DNA of 64,000 bases from Brevibacterium sp. XM4083 (GCF_006489205.2 NZ_VFYR02000001.1:900555-964554), one strand, 5' to 3'; counted from the first letter of the stretch, positions 8,416-18,018 are shown. Numbers and translations: made by a program. The notes: generated from the letters alone by a model not told the origin.

Positions 8416-9270
8416 GTGACGTTACTGACCGCACGCGACATCCGCGACATCGCCGCTGACATCGGTCTGCGCCCGACGAAGCAGAAGGGCCAGAACTTCG
8501 TCATCGACCCCAACACCGTGCGCTCGATCGTCGCCGCCGCCGACCTCGCCGAGGCGCAGAACGTCGTCGAGATCGGTCCCGGACTCGGGTCGCTCACCCT
8601 CGGCCTGCTCGAAGCCGGCCATGCCGTCACCGCCGTCGAGATCGACGAGGCGCTCGCCGCCCGACTGCCCGCGACGATCGCGGAGTTCGCCCCGGAAGCC
8701 GTCGACCGGTTCCACCTCGTCGGCGCCGATGCGCTCAAGGTCACCGAGCTGCCGCAGCGCCCCGACGCGCTCGTGGCGAACCTGCCCTACAACGTCGCCG
8801 TGCCCGTCCTCCTCCATTTCCTCGAGATCTTCCCGAGCCTGAGGACCGTTCTCGTCATGGTCCAGCTCGAGGTCGCCGAGCGCCTCGCCGCCGGACCGGG
8901 CTCCCGGACGTACGGTGTGCCGAGCGTCAAGGCCCAGTGGTACGGCGAGGTCGGTCTGGCCGGGAGGATCGGCAAGAACGTCTTCTGGCCGGCCCCGAAC
9001 ATCGACTCGGGACTCGTCCGCATCGACGTCACCCGCACCGAGAGGGATCCCGCCGCGCGCACGCGTCTCTTCTCCCTCGTCGACGCCGCATTCGCGCAGC
9101 GCCGCAAGACCCTGCGCGCGGCCCTGGCGACGTGGGCCGGCAGCCCGGCCCGCGCCGAAGAGGTCCTCCGCGCCGCCGACATCGACCCCCGTACCCGGGG
9201 TGAGGCGCTCGGCGTCGCCGACTTCGAACGCCTCGCCGCCGCCGCTCCCGAGGACGGTCGCTCCGCATGA
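8416..9270 (+). CDS. rsmA: 16S rRNA (adenine1518/1519-N6) dimethyltransferase RsmA/KsgA
   Basis: KsgA hallmarks are present in order: [14 protein letters not shown], the SAM motif [15 protein letters not shown], acidic VEIDEAL, and the catalytic NLPYNVA motif, followed by the C-terminal substrate domain. The enzyme dimethylates two adjacent adenines in helix 45 of 16S rRNA during 30S maturation. The GTG at 8416 is chosen because GAGGTAGG lies nine bases upstream; an in-frame TTG at 8407 would abut that site. It overlaps ispE by ATGA, giving the common rsmA-ispE pairing. Confidence 0.95.
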   Translation: MTLLTARDIRDIAADIGLRPTKQKGQNFVIDPNTVRSIVAAADLAEAQNVVEIGPGLGSLTLGLLEAGHAVTAVEIDEALAARLPATIAEFAPEAVDRFHLVGADALKVTELPQRPDALVANLPYNVAVPVLLHFLEIFPSLRTVLVMVQLEVAERLAAGPGSRTYGVPSVKAQWYGEVGLAGRIGKNVFWPAPNIDSGLVRIDVTRTERDPAARTRLFSLVDAAFAQRRKTLRAALATWAGSPARAEEVLRAADIDPRTRGEALGVADFERLAAAAPEDGRSA

Positions 9271-10217
9271 CCGAGCAGCTGCCCCCGCGCCCCGGCGCCC
9301 CGACCCCGGTGAGAGTGCGCGCACCGGGCAAGATCAACGTCCACCTCGGCGTCGGAGGAGTCGGCGAGGACGGCTACCACGAGCTCGCGACGGTCTTCCA
9401 GGCCCTCGACCTCACCGAGACGCTCACCCTCATCCCCGGCGGGACGGGCGCGATCATCGTCCAGGGACGCTACGCCGATGACACCGTGCCGCGCGGGGAG
9501 ACGAACCTCGCCCGCCGTGCCGTCGACCTCCTCATCAGCACCTTCGAAGGCGAACGGGACGTCGACGCACTCCGCGGGCTCGACATCGTCATCGACAAGC
9601 AGGTGCCCGTCTCCGGCGGGATGGGCGGCGGCTCCGCCGATGCCGCGGCGGCACTGACCGGCGCCGCCCACCTCATCGGGGGAGTCGAGACCGAGGTGCT
9701 CTCCGACCTCGCCGTCGACATCGGCGCCGACGTCCCGTTCCTCCTGCGCGGGGGCACGGCGATCGGTCACGGCCGCGGGGAGAAGCTCAGCCCCGTCCTC
9801 ACCCGCGGGTCCTTCCACTGGGTGATGGCCACCTCGGCGGGACAGCTCTCGACCCCTGAGGTCTACGGCCGTTTCGACGAACTCACCCCCGACCCGGGCC
9901 CGGCCGAGGTCCCTCCGGAGGTGCTCAAGGCGCTCGCCGCCGGTGACGTCGACGCGCTCGCGGCCGCCGCCGGCAACGACCTCACCGAGGCGGCGGTGTC
10001 CTTCCGGCCCGAACTCGCCGAGGTGCTCGAGGCCGGGCGCGAGGCCGGGGCGGTCCTGCCCCTGCTCAGCGGCTCGGGACCGACGATCGGGTTCCTCGCC
10101 CGCGACGCCCACCACGCCCTCGACCTCGCCGTCCTCCTCCAGGCCACGCGGGGAGTCAAGGAAGCGCTGCGGACGACGGGTCCCGCGGCGGGCGCCCACG
10201 TGGTCTCGAGCGGCTGA
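9267..10217 (+). CDS. ispE: 4-diphosphocytidyl-2-C-methyl-D-erythritol kinase
   Basis: A GHMP kinase of 316 residues: the substrate motif [13 protein letters not shown] near residue 15 and the ATP-binding glycine loop [17 protein letters not shown] near residue 115. A C-terminal glycine-rich segment [13 protein letters not shown] (motif 3) follows. It phosphorylates CDP-methylerythritol in the MEP isoprenoid pathway. The start overlaps the rsmA stop and its stop overlaps the start of the GntR gene, so the three are probably one transcript. Confidence 0.95.
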   Translation: MTEQLPPRPGAPTPVRVRAPGKINVHLGVGGVGEDGYHELATVFQALDLTETLTLIPGGTGAIIVQGRYADDTVPRGETNLARRAVDLLISTFEGERDVDALRGLDIVIDKQVPVSGGMGGGSADAAAALTGAAHLIGGVETEVLSDLAVDIGADVPFLLRGGTAIGHGRGEKLSPVLTRGSFHWVMATSAGQLSTPEVYGRFDELTPDPGPAEVPPEVLKALAAGDVDALAAAAGNDLTEAAVSFRPELAEVLEAGREAGAVLPLLSGSGPTIGFLARDAHHALDLAVLLQATRGVKEALRTTGPAAGAHVVSSG

Positions 10218-10948
10218 TGGCCGCCGACGCGAACCCGCCGGCGCGGGAGAACCTCCACGGGCAGGTCGTCGAGGCGATCGGACGCGACATCGTCTCCGAG
10301 GCGCTGCCCCCGGGCGTCGTCGTCAAGGCCGAGGAGCTGCGCGCCCGCTACGACGTGTCCCTCTCGGTCATCCGGGAGGCCGTGCGCGTCCTCGAATCCC
10401 TCGGCATGGTCCGACCGGTGCGCCGGCTCGGTCTCGTCATCCTCGCGATGTCGGAGTGGACGATCCTCGATCCGCTCGTCGTCCGCTGGCGGATGGCGGT
10501 CCGTCCCGCCCGCCAGCTGCGGTCCCTGACCGAGCTGCGGGTGGCGATCGAGCCCGAGGCCGCGGGTCTCGCAGCGACCTATGCCGACGCCGAGGCGGCC
10601 GAGGAGATCATGCGACTGGCCGCGCGGATGCGGGCGGCCGGGCGGACCGGGGACGTGAGCGCCTTCCTCGACGCCGATGCCGCGTTCCACCGCGCTGTCC
10701 TGCGCGCCGGGGGCAATGAGCTTTTCGCGTCGTTCGACACCGTCGTCGCCGAGATCCTCGCCGGCCGCACCGCGGAAGGGCTGCAGCCGCAGTTCCCCCA
10801 CCCCGACGCGCTCCAGTGGCACTTCGACGTCGCCGATGCGATCGGCGGGGAGGAGCCGGACCGGGCCCGGCAGGCGATGGCGAAGATCGTCGCGAAGGCC
10901 TACGACGAGATGTCCTCGGTCTGGGACGGCGAGCCCCGGCGGACGTGA
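10217..10948 (+). CDS. GntR-family regulator, FadR subfamily (probable gluconate regulator)
   Basis: The N-terminal winged helix has RYDVSLSVIREAVRVLESLGMVRPV, the usual GntR recognition region. The C-terminal all-helical FCD ligand domain shows LRVAIEPEAAGLAA and the metal-binding pattern DADAAFHRAVL with a later His in HPDALQWHFDV. Start ATG overlaps the ispE stop by one base. The stop-facing neighbour is a gluconate permease operon, so control of gntK-gntP and gnd by this protein is a reasonable inference. The ligand is unproven. Confidence 0.88.
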   Translation: MAADANPPARENLHGQVVEAIGRDIVSEALPPGVVVKAEELRARYDVSLSVIREAVRVLESLGMVRPVRRLGLVILAMSEWTILDPLVVRWRMAVRPARQLRSLTELRVAIEPEAAGLAATYADAEAAEEIMRLAARMRAAGRTGDVSAFLDADAAFHRAVLRAGGNELFASFDTVVAEILAGRTAEGLQPQFPHPDALQWHFDVADAIGGEEPDRARQAMAKIVAKAYDEMSSVWDGEPRRT

Positions 10949-10983
10949 GAGTCGGCGCAGCAGAGCGCTGACGCCCGCGCGCC

Positions 10984-12387
10984 TCAGAACGCGCTGACGA
11001 TTGCGTAGAGGATGAGGCTCAAGGCGAAGCCGACGATGCCGAGGAGCGCCTGCCCGACCGTCCACGTCTTCAGCGTCGTCTTCGTGTCCATGCCGAAGAA
11101 CCGGGAGACGAGCCAGAAGCCCGAGTCGTTGACGTGGCTGGCGAAGACGGATCCGGCGGCGAGGGCGAGGACGATCGCGACGACCTGGAGGCTCGAGAAG
11201 TCCGGATTGCCGACGACGATCGGCTGGACGAGCGCGGCGGCCGTCGTCAGCGCCACGGTCGCCGAGCCCTGGGCGACGCGGACGATGGCGGCGATGAGGA
11301 AGCCGGCGACGATGACCGGCAGGCCGAGCGCGGAGAGGGAGTCGGCGATCGAGTCGCCGATGCCGCTGGCGCGCAGCACCCCGCCGAACATGCCGCCGGC
11401 CCCGGTGATGAGGACGATCGAGCACACCGGGCCGAGCGCGGAGTCGACGATCGATTCGACGAGGGACCGGCTCTTGTTCCTCCGCCACCCGAGCAGCCAC
11501 ATCGCCGCAAGCACGGTGATGAGCAGCGCGATCGGCGTCTCGCCGAGCATCCGCAGGCTCGTCACCAGTGTGGATTCGCCGTCGACCCAGCCTGCCTCGG
11601 CGGCGAAGCCGAGTCCGGTGTTGAAGAAGATGAGGATGAGGGGGAGGACGAGGAGGGTGATGACGGTGGTCAGGCTCGGCGTCGACTTGAAGCTCGCATA
11701 CTCGTCATCGCCGCCGCCGGAGAGGATCGTGGGCACGGGAACGTCGAAGCGCCGGCCGATGAAGAGCCCGAAGAGGTACCCGCACAGGTACCACGCGGGG
11801 ATCGCGATGAGGATGCCGCAGATGAGGACGAGACCGACATTGGCGCCGAGGAGGCCGGAGGCGGCGACGGGACCCGGGTGCGGGGGCACGAAGATGTGCA
11901 TCGCGGAGAACGCCATCGCCGCGGGCATCGCGTAGAGGAGCAGCGAGCCACCGAGGCGGCGCGCGACGGTGAAGATGATCGGGAGCATGACGACGAGGCC
12001 GGCGTCGAAGAAGATCGGGAATCCGAACAGCAGGGACGTCACCCCGAGCGCGAGCGGCGCGCGCTTCTCCCCGAAGGCTTTGATGAGACGGTCGGTGAGC
12101 ACCTCGGCGCCGCCGGAGAGCTCGAGGAGGCGCCCGAGCATCGCGCCGAGGCCGACGAGGAGGGCGACGCTGGCCAGGGTCGAGCCGAACCCGTCGTAGA
12201 GCACGGTGACGAGGTCACCGGGGGTGATGCCGGCCGCGAGCGCCGTGAGGACGCTGACGACGACGAGGGCGACGAACGCGTGGAGCCGCAGCTTGATGAT
12301 GAGCAGCAGCAGGAGGGCGATCGCCGCGGCGGCAAGGCCGAGCAGCGCGGGCGCCGGCAGCGTCCACGCGAGTTCGATATCGGTCAT
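10984..12387 (-). CDS. gntP: Gluconate:H+ symporter, GntP family
   Basis: The 467-residue polytopic protein has about twelve hydrophobic segments. Family-like motifs include FGFPIFFDAGLVVMLPI, FVPPHPGPVAA and GSATVALTTAAALVQPIV. GntP transporters import gluconate or related sugar acids with protons. The ATG at 12387 overlaps the stop of the gluconokinase gene (ATGA), so kinase and permease are translationally coupled. It converges on the GntR gene with a 35-bp gap. Confidence 0.93.
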   Translation of the reverse strand: MTDIELAWTLPAPALLGLAAAAIALLLLLIIKLRLHAFVALVVVSVLTALAAGITPGDLVTVLYDGFGSTLASVALLVGLGAMLGRLLELSGGAEVLTDRLIKAFGEKRAPLALGVTSLLFGFPIFFDAGLVVMLPIIFTVARRLGGSLLLYAMPAAMAFSAMHIFVPPHPGPVAASGLLGANVGLVLICGILIAIPAWYLCGYLFGLFIGRRFDVPVPTILSGGGDDEYASFKSTPSLTTVITLLVLPLILIFFNTGLGFAAEAGWVDGESTLVTSLRMLGETPIALLITVLAAMWLLGWRRNKSRSLVESIVDSALGPVCSIVLITGAGGMFGGVLRASGIGDSIADSLSALGLPVIVAGFLIAAIVRVAQGSATVALTTAAALVQPIVVGNPDFSSLQVVAIVLALAAGSVFASHVNDSGFWLVSRFFGMDTKTTLKTWTVGQALLGIVGFALSLILYAIVSAF

Positions 12388-12941
12388 TGATCCTCTTCCT
12401 CGAGGCGGGTGCGGCGGTGGAGGGCGATGCGAGCGAGTTCGACGGGCAGGAGATCGAGGATCGTCTGCCGCACCGCGGGCAGGCTCTGCTCGATCGAGAC
12501 GACCATGTGCGCCTCGTCGGGTTCGAGGGCCTCGAGGGTGGACAGCTGCGAGTCGAGCAGCGTCGGCGACATGAACTCGTGGGCGCGTCTGGCCAGGTGG
12601 TCGGCGATGACGGCGCGGGGGCCGTCGAGGTGGATGAAGAACGTCGTCGGCGCATCGATGCGCAGGCGGTCTCGGTAGCGGCGTTTGAGCGCCGAGCAGG
12701 CGATGAGCGGGGCGGGGAAGCGGCTGAGCTCCGTGGCGATCGCGGCGAGCCACGGCATCCGGTCGGTGTCGGTGAGCGGAATGCCGGCGGCCATCTTCGC
12801 CTTGTTCGCCGGGGTGTGCAGGTCATCGCCGTCGATGAATGTCACCCCGAGAGCCTCGGCGACCTGCTGGCCGACGACGGTCTTGCCCGTCCCCGACACC
12901 CCCATGATGACGAGTGGTGGAAGGGTCTGTCCCAGGTCCAT
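12384..12941 (-). CDS. gntK: Gluconokinase
   Basis: The 185-residue kinase has the P-loop VIMGVSGTGKTVVGQQVA at the N-terminus, the gluconate-kinase signature FIDGDDLHTPANKAKMAAGIPL-type region, and CSALKRRYRDRLR. It converts gluconate to 6-phosphogluconate, the substrate of the divergently encoded Gnd. A GAGAGA ribosome site precedes the ATG at 12941. It is the first gene of the gntK-gntP operon. Confidence 0.95.
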   Translation of the reverse strand: MDLGQTLPPLVIMGVSGTGKTVVGQQVAEALGVTFIDGDDLHTPANKAKMAAGIPLTDTDRMPWLAAIATELSRFPAPLIACSALKRRYRDRLRIDAPTTFFIHLDGPRAVIADHLARRAHEFMSPTLLDSQLSTLEALEPDEAHMVVSIEQSLPAVRQTILDLLPVELARIALHRRTRLEEEDQ

Positions 12942-12957
12942 AAGAATCTCTCGAAAA

Positions 12958-12977
12958 CATATGATGATATTGATATG
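12958..12977. promoter_or_regulatory. AT-rich imperfect palindrome between gntK and gnd
   Basis: The 20-bp sequence CATATGATGATATTGATATG reads as CATAT(N10)ATATG with extra matches inside. It stands out in a GC-rich genome and lies in the 123-bp gap between gntK and gnd. A GntR-type operator is the likeliest role. It may instead simply be overlapping promoter elements. Confidence 0.45.
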
Positions 12978-13064
12978 CTCTGCAGAATAAATCAGAGTTA
13001 TTGAACCGTATTTCTTCTGCGGAAGACTGTCAACAACGTGACCCTGCAACGAAGAGGACTGCTG

Positions 13065-14516
13065 ATGAACGCCGATGTCGCTGTGATCGGGACCGGAGTG
13101 ATGGGCTCGAACCTCGCTCGCAACCTCGCCGGGCAGGAGGGTCTGCGCGTCGCGCTCTACGACCTCGACGTCGACCGCGCCCGGGCGGTGGCCGCGAACC
13201 ACCCCGAGGCTCAGTTCCTCGTCGCGACCTCTCCCGCCGAGCTCGCCGGAATGCTGCGGACGCCCCGCGTCGCGATCCTCATGGTCAACGCCGGGGCCGC
13301 GACGGACGCCGCGATCGGCAGCATCGCCGAGGTGTTCGCCCCCGGCGACATCATCGTCGACGGCGGCAACTCCCACTTCACCGACACGATCGCCCGCGGG
13401 CGACGGTTGGCCGAGACGGGCATCGAGTTCGTCGGTGTCGGGATCTCCGGCGGTGAGGTCGGGGCGCTCGAGGGGCCCTCGCTCATGGTCGGCGGCTCCG
13501 ACGCCGCATGGGAGCGCCTGCGCCCCCTCCTCACTCCGATCGCCGCCCGCGCCGAGGTGCCGGGGTCGGTCGCACCGGTCCCGTGCGTGGCCCACATCGG
13601 CACCGACGGCGCCGGTCATTTCGTCAAGATGGTCCACAACGGCATCGAGTACGCCGACATGCAGCTCATCGCCGAGGCGTGCACGATCCTCCGCGACGGA
13701 CTCGGACTCACTCCCGCGCAGATCTCTGCGGTGCTCACCGAATGGAACGCGGGCGAACTCGAGTCCTACCTCATTGAGGTCACCGCCGAGGTCTTCGCCC
13801 ACACGGATGCCGCAACGGGACGTCCCTTCGTCGACGTCGTCGCCGATGCCGCCGGGGCCAAGGGGACCGGGGCGTGGACGGCGCAGTCCGGTCTCGACCT
13901 CGGGGTCCCCGTGCCGACGATCGCCGAGGCGGTCTTCGCGCGGTCGCTGTCCCAGGCGGCGGATCTGCGCGCCCAGGGGGAGGCCCTCGGCGGGCCGGCC
14001 CCTGCCGACACAGCCCCTGCCGACCGCCTCGGCGAGGCGATCGAGACGGTCCGCCGGGCTCTGTTCATGGGCAAGATCCTCGCGTACGTCCAGGGCTTCG
14101 ACGAGATCGCCGCGGGCGCCCGCGAGCACGGCTGGGACATCAGCCTCGGCGAGCTCGCGTCGATCTGGCGGGCCGGGTGCATCATCCGCGCCCGCGTGCT
14201 CAACCGGATCGTCGCCGCCTACGAGGCGCAGCCGGAGCTCAGCTCCCTGCTCGCCGCCGATGATGTCCGGCAGTCGCTTGAGGCCGACCAGGCCGCTCTG
14301 CGCTCGACCGTCGGCGACGCGGTCGCGGCGGGGATCGCGGTCCCGGCGCTCGCCTCGGCGCTGGCCTACGTCGACGGCCTCCGCACGCCCCGGTCCTCGG
14401 CGGCGATCATCCAGGCCCAGCGGGACTTCTTCGGCTCGCACACCTACGGTCGGGTCGACCGTCCCGGGGTCTTCCACACGCTGTGGTCGGGTGACCGCAG
14501 CGAAGTCGAGGTCTGA
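13065..14516 (+). CDS. gnd: 6-phosphogluconate dehydrogenase, decarboxylating
   Basis: The 483-residue enzyme has an N-terminal Rossmann motif VIGTGVMGSNLARNLA, the substrate loop GISGGEVGALEGPSLMVGG and the catalytic HFVKMVHNGIEYADMQ segment containing Lys and the HNGIEY substrate motif. It oxidises 6-phosphogluconate to ribulose 5-phosphate and CO2. The ATG at 13065 has AGAGGA six bases upstream and is preferred to the GTG nine codons earlier. Being divergent from gntK-gntP, it completes a gluconate catabolic module. Confidence 0.95.
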   Translation: MNADVAVIGTGVMGSNLARNLAGQEGLRVALYDLDVDRARAVAANHPEAQFLVATSPAELAGMLRTPRVAILMVNAGAATDAAIGSIAEVFAPGDIIVDGGNSHFTDTIARGRRLAETGIEFVGVGISGGEVGALEGPSLMVGGSDAAWERLRPLLTPIAARAEVPGSVAPVPCVAHIGTDGAGHFVKMVHNGIEYADMQLIAEACTILRDGLGLTPAQISAVLTEWNAGELESYLIEVTAEVFAHTDAATGRPFVDVVADAAGAKGTGAWTAQSGLDLGVPVPTIAEAVFARSLSQAADLRAQGEALGGPAPADTAPADRLGEAIETVRRALFMGKILAYVQGFDEIAAGAREHGWDISLGELASIWRAGCIIRARVLNRIVAAYEAQPELSSLLAADDVRQSLEADQAALRSTVGDAVAAGIAVPALASALAYVDGLRTPRSSAAIIQAQRDFFGSHTYGRVDRPGVFHTLWSGDRSEVEV

Positions 14517-14560
14517 GCCGCCGGTGGCCCCGGCGCGGGGAACGTGGCACTGTGGGATCT

Positions 14561-15736
14561 ATGACTCAGCCACATGATGCGCCGCAGACCCACGATTCGA
14601 CCCTGCCCCACGACGACGTCGATCCCGGCGGTCTGCTCGAGTACTCGGTCGTCTTCACCGACCGTTCGCTCAACCACATGTCGGCGCGCTTCGTCTCCGT
14701 CATGCAGGACATCAACCGCATCCTGCGGACCGCCTACGACGCGCAGAGTGTCGCCATCGTCCCCGGTGGCGGGTCCTATGCGATGGAATCGGTGGCCCGG
14801 CAGATCGCGACGGGACGCAAGTGCCTGATCATCCGCAACGGGCTCTTCTCCTACCGGTGGTCGCAGATCCTCGACGCCGGATCGATCGCGAGCGAGACCG
14901 TCGTCCTCCCGGCCCAGCCGGACTCCGACGATGTCCAGGCCGCGTGGTCGCCTGCCCCGATCGCCGAGGTGGTCGCCGCCATCGAGCGCGAACGCCCGGC
15001 CGTCGTGTTCGCTCCCCATGTCGAGACGGCCTCGGGGATGCTCCTGCCCGACGAGGACATCCGGGCCGTCGCCGATGCCGTCCACTCCGTCGGGGGAGTC
15101 TTCGTCCTCGACTGCATCGCCTCGGGTGCGGTGTGGGTGTCGATGGCCGACCTCGGCGTCGACGTCCTCATCAGCGCCCCGCAGAAGGGGTGGAGCGGAT
15201 CGCCGTGCGCGGGCTACGTCATGCTCGGGGAGGCCGGCCGGGCCGCGGTCGAGGCCGGCACCTCGACGAGCTTCGCGATGGATCTGAAGAAGTGGCTGTT
15301 CATCGCCGACGAGTACGAGGCCGGTCGCGCGCCGTACCACGCGACGATGCCGACGGATGCGCTCGCCCACAACGCCGCGCTCATGCGCGAGACCGAGGAG
15401 CGCGGCTTCGACAAGCTCGAGACGGCGCAGTTCGAACTCGGCGAACGGGTGCGCGCGGTCTTCGCCGCCCGCGGTCTGCCCTCGGTGGCGGCCCCGGGGT
15501 ACCAAGCGCCGAGTGTGGTCGTCGTCCACACGACCAACCCCCAGCTGGCCAACGGCGCGGCATTCAAGGAGGTCGGACTCCAGGTCGCGGCCGGGGTGCC
15601 GCTGCACACCGGGGAGCCGGAGGGCTTCACGACGTTCCGCATCGGGCTCTTCGGCCTCGACAAGCTCGGTGACATCGACGGCACCGTCGCCCGCCTCGAA
15701 ACCGCCCTCGACCGGTTCGACGTCACCGCGAAGTAG
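14561..15736 (+). CDS. Class V aminotransferase (alanine-glyoxylate / serine-pyruvate type)
   Basis: A PLP enzyme of about 391 residues. The glycine-rich PGGGSYAMESVARQ near residue 70 binds the phosphate. FVLDCIASGAVW holds the Asp that contacts the pyridine nitrogen, and SAPQKGWSGSP holds the Schiff-base Lys. Class V members transaminate small substrates such as alanine, serine or glyoxylate; the substrate is not fixed by sequence alone. The ATG at 14561 is used, and an in-frame GTG three codons earlier is possible. It starts 44 bases after gnd and converges on the homocysteine methyltransferase gene. Confidence 0.85.
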   Translation: MTQPHDAPQTHDSTLPHDDVDPGGLLEYSVVFTDRSLNHMSARFVSVMQDINRILRTAYDAQSVAIVPGGGSYAMESVARQIATGRKCLIIRNGLFSYRWSQILDAGSIASETVVLPAQPDSDDVQAAWSPAPIAEVVAAIERERPAVVFAPHVETASGMLLPDEDIRAVADAVHSVGGVFVLDCIASGAVWVSMADLGVDVLISAPQKGWSGSPCAGYVMLGEAGRAAVEAGTSTSFAMDLKKWLFIADEYEAGRAPYHATMPTDALAHNAALMRETEERGFDKLETAQFELGERVRAVFAARGLPSVAAPGYQAPSVVVVHTTNPQLANGAAFKEVGLQVAAGVPLHTGEPEGFTTFRIGLFGLDKLGDIDGTVARLETALDRFDVTAK

Positions 15737-15793
15737 AGCGGCCGACGGCACCCGCCGCCGACCGCCCCCTGCACTGGTCCGTTCGAGGCGCGC

Positions 15794-16843
15794 TTATGCC
15801 CGGTCGCCGAGGGCGACGACGTTGTCGGCGAGACGCTCGTTCGTGCCGTACATGAAGTGGTTGCTCATGTTCTCCGAGAACCGGCTCGCCTCCGTCGTCA
15901 GGCCGACCGTCTCGGCGACCTCGCGGATGTGCATCGGGGTCGCACCGCAGCACACACCGAGGTAGTTGACGCCGAGTTCGTGAGCTTCCTTCGCGAAGGC
16001 GCCGATCTCGTAGCGGTTGGTCTGCAGCGGATCGAGCGCGGTGGGGAAGGTGCGGCCGTGCGGGGACGGCACCGCGGCGTGGGGGTCGGAGAGGTTGAAG
16101 AACGTCGGCTCCTCCTCGGTCGTCCGGTAGGGGATCGGCAGGGCGCCGACGTGACATGAGACGGCTGCGCGGATCTCCTTGAGCCACGGCAGCATCGTCG
16201 CCGGTCCGCGGAAGCAGTTGAGGCCGACGACGTCGACGCCGAGCTGCTCGAGACGCTGGGCGGTCTCGACGATCCCTGCCCCGTCGGCCATCTCCTGGAA
16301 CGCCATCGGCGCGAGGGTGAGGACGACGGGCAGGCCGCTGGCCTTCGCGATCTCGGCGGCGGCGATGGCCTCACCGGCGAAGTAGAAGGTCTCACCGATG
16401 ATGAGGTCGGCACCCTCCTCGACGGCCCAGCCGACCATCTCGGAGAACATCGCGCGGACCTCGTCCTGCTTCGCGGGGTCGGCGGGATCCCAGATGTTCG
16501 AGTTCGAGATGTTGCCGGCCATGAAGTTGCCGGGCTTGGCGTCGGCGACGGAGCGCGCGATCTGCAGGGCCGAGCGGTTGAGCGGCTCGAGGAGGTCCTC
16601 CTTGCCGATAACCCGCATCTTCTCGCGGTGCCCGTTGTACGTGAAGGCCTCGACGATGTCGGAGCCGGCGCGCTGGAAGTCGACGTGGAGGCTGCGCAGC
16701 GCCTCGGGGAACTCGAGCGCGACCTCGGGCACGAATTCTCCCGCGGAGAGGTATCCGCGCTTCTCGAGTTCGAAGAGGAAGCCTTCTGCGCAGATGACGG
16801 GGCCGGCGTCGAGGCGCTCGGTGAGTGCGTTGGACTGTGTCAT
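15794..16843 (-). CDS. Homocysteine S-methyltransferase (betaine-homocysteine type)
   Basis: The 349-residue barrel protein begins VICAEGFLFELEKRGYL and carries the zinc-thiolate residues of the pfam02574 family in VVGLNCFRGP and GVCCGATP. The DGADLII-like segment AVEEGADLIIGETF is also typical. Length and the N-terminal region suggest a BHMT-like enzyme that methylates homocysteine using betaine or a similar donor. The ATG at 16843 is preceded by GGGAGA. A pair of direct repeats lies about 105-150 bases upstream. The convergent neighbour is a class V aminotransferase. Confidence 0.85.
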   Translation of the reverse strand: MTQSNALTERLDAGPVICAEGFLFELEKRGYLSAGEFVPEVALEFPEALRSLHVDFQRAGSDIVEAFTYNGHREKMRVIGKEDLLEPLNRSALQIARSVADAKPGNFMAGNISNSNIWDPADPAKQDEVRAMFSEMVGWAVEEGADLIIGETFYFAGEAIAAAEIAKASGLPVVLTLAPMAFQEMADGAGIVETAQRLEQLGVDVVGLNCFRGPATMLPWLKEIRAAVSCHVGALPIPYRTTEEEPTFFNLSDPHAAVPSPHGRTFPTALDPLQTNRYEIGAFAKEAHELGVNYLGVCCGATPMHIREVAETVGLTTEASRFSENMSNHFMYGTNERLADNVVALGDRA

Positions 16844-16946
16844 GAGTTCTCCCGGTAGAGCTGAGATCGTCGGGCCCGGTGACCGAGCTCCGTCGCATTG
16901 AGGACTCGGCCAGCTCATCACAGGCAACGTCGCCGTCCGCCGTCGA

Positions 16947-16993
16947 CCGTCACAGAAGGTCAGATTCGCGCCGCATTCCGTCACAGAAGGTCA
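16947..16993 (-). promoter_or_regulatory. Two direct repeats upstream of the homocysteine methyltransferase gene
   Basis: CCGTCACAGAAGGTCA occurs at 16947-16962 and again at 16978-16993, both exact over 16 bases and spaced 31 bp start to start (three helical turns). The gap between the methyltransferase gene and the next gene is about 200 bp and holds nothing else recognisable. The pattern suggests tandem sites for an activator or repressor of the methyltransferase gene. Confidence 0.5.
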
Positions 16994-17047
16994 TGTCGCC
17001 GAGGCGGCCCGACCTGCCCAGGCACCTCGACCTTCGTGCGGGGTTCG

Positions 17048-17356
17048 TCAGTTCCCGCCGCGGCGGGCGCTCAGCCAGTCGGCGAGCAGCGCGGTGCCGA
17101 GGAAGGCGATGAGCCACACCCCGCCGAGGATGAGTGCGATGACGGGGAGGAAGACCACGGCGTAGTTGATCTCGAGCCACAGCCCCGACAGTGCGAGGAG
17201 GGCGCAGAGGAGGACGCCGATGCCGGCGATGAGGCGGAGGACGAAACCGGGCGTCGACGCGGTGCGCCGGCCCCGGGCGGCCTGGACGAGGACGAGCACG
17301 CCGGCGAGGAGCAGGAGCAGCGGAGGCAGAGCGATGAGGACGACTCCGGCGGCCAT
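17048..17356 (-). CDS. Small membrane protein, three predicted helices
   Basis: The 102-residue protein is almost entirely hydrophobic: segments about 5-27, 40-62 and 68-92, with basic RGRR between the first two and a basic C-terminus SARRGGN. I recognise no family. It starts three bases after the stop of the zinc-finger gene upstream on the same strand, so the two form an operon. Confidence 0.75.
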   Translation of the reverse strand: MAAGVVLIALPPLLLLLAGVLVLVQAARGRRTASTPGFVLRLIAGIGVLLCALLALSGLWLEINYAVVFLPVIALILGGVWLIAFLGTALLADWLSARRGGN

Positions 17357-17359
17357 CGT

Positions 17360-17716
17360 CTACCTCCCGGTGTCCCTGCTCGCGCACGTCACGCAGAGCG
17401 CCGCGGAGGGGCGAGCGTCGAGTCGCGCCTGAGCGATCGGCTGAGAGCAGGCGGCGCAGATCCCGAACGTCCCGTCATCGAGCCGGGTCACCGCAGCGGC
17501 GATCGCGTCGAGACGCTCGCGGGCCTGTTGCCGCATCGCGTCGGCCTGGCTGCGTTCGAACGCGATCGTCGCACCTTCGGGGTCGTGTTCGTCGTCGCTG
17601 TTGTCGCCCTGCCGGGCTGCGGAGAGACTGTCGATCGAGGCGCTCAGCGACGCGAGCAGCGCACGGGTCTCCGCCTCCTCTTGACGGAGTCGCTCGAGCC
17701 ACTGGTCATCGGCCAT
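17360..17716 (-). CDS. DksA/TraR-type C4 zinc-finger protein
   Basis: A 118-residue protein with a charged N-terminal coiled-coil-like half (QEEAETRALLASLSASIDSL) and a C-terminal four-cysteine finger GICAACSQPIAQARLDARP then LCVTCA. Actinobacterial relatives of DksA bind RNA polymerase through the secondary channel, but many small members are uncharacterised. The ATG at 17716 is taken as the start because it gives the normal family length and has AGGG eight bases upstream. The reading frame stays open upstream through a decayed ABC-F fragment. Confidence 0.82.
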   Translation of the reverse strand: MADDQWLERLRQEEAETRALLASLSASIDSLSAARQGDNSDDEHDPEGATIAFERSQADAMRQQARERLDAIAAAVTRLDDGTFGICAACSQPIAQARLDARPSAALCVTCASRDTGR

Positions 17717-17747
17717 GCACATGACCCTAATCCCGTGCCGGTGCCTA

Positions 17748-17858
17748 AACCACCGGTCGTGGGTGACGAGAACGAGGGTTCCGGAGTTCTTCGGCCACCG
17801 GTACAGCAGGAGTCGGGCCAGCCATGCGATGTCGTCGACGTCGAGGCGGTTCGTCGGC
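17748..17858 (-). pseudogene. Fragment of an ABC-F ATPase gene (Walker B to switch region)
   Basis: The minus strand encodes EPTNRLDVDDIAWLAR, then RWPKNSG and VTHDRWF. These match the Walker B and H-switch part of the intact ABC-F gene 2 kb away. At DNA level 17748-17858 aligns with 19746-19856 at roughly 85% identity by eye. Neither a Walker A motif nor the second ATPase half is present. Positions 17859-18018 contain no other recognisable gene. It is either a remnant of a local duplication or of a second, related ABC-F gene. Confidence 0.75.
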
Positions 17859-18018
17859 TCACCAAGCACTCCGGTAGCAGATACAGGACGAGCACCTGCT
17901 GCCATGGAGACCACAGCACTCATCTGCATCCGAGACTCAATCGACCGCCACCACCTGATGCGGGCCACCGGCGACCAGGGGACTGATTGCCGTGTCTGGA
18001 GAGTGTTACGGTTGACTT

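Noticed and set aside
17360..17968. A single 202-codon fusion of ABC-F fragment and zinc-finger protein
   Set aside because: The upstream part lacks Walker A and a credible start, while ATG 17716 gives a normal DksA/TraR length with a ribosome site. I treat the upstream part as a pseudogene.
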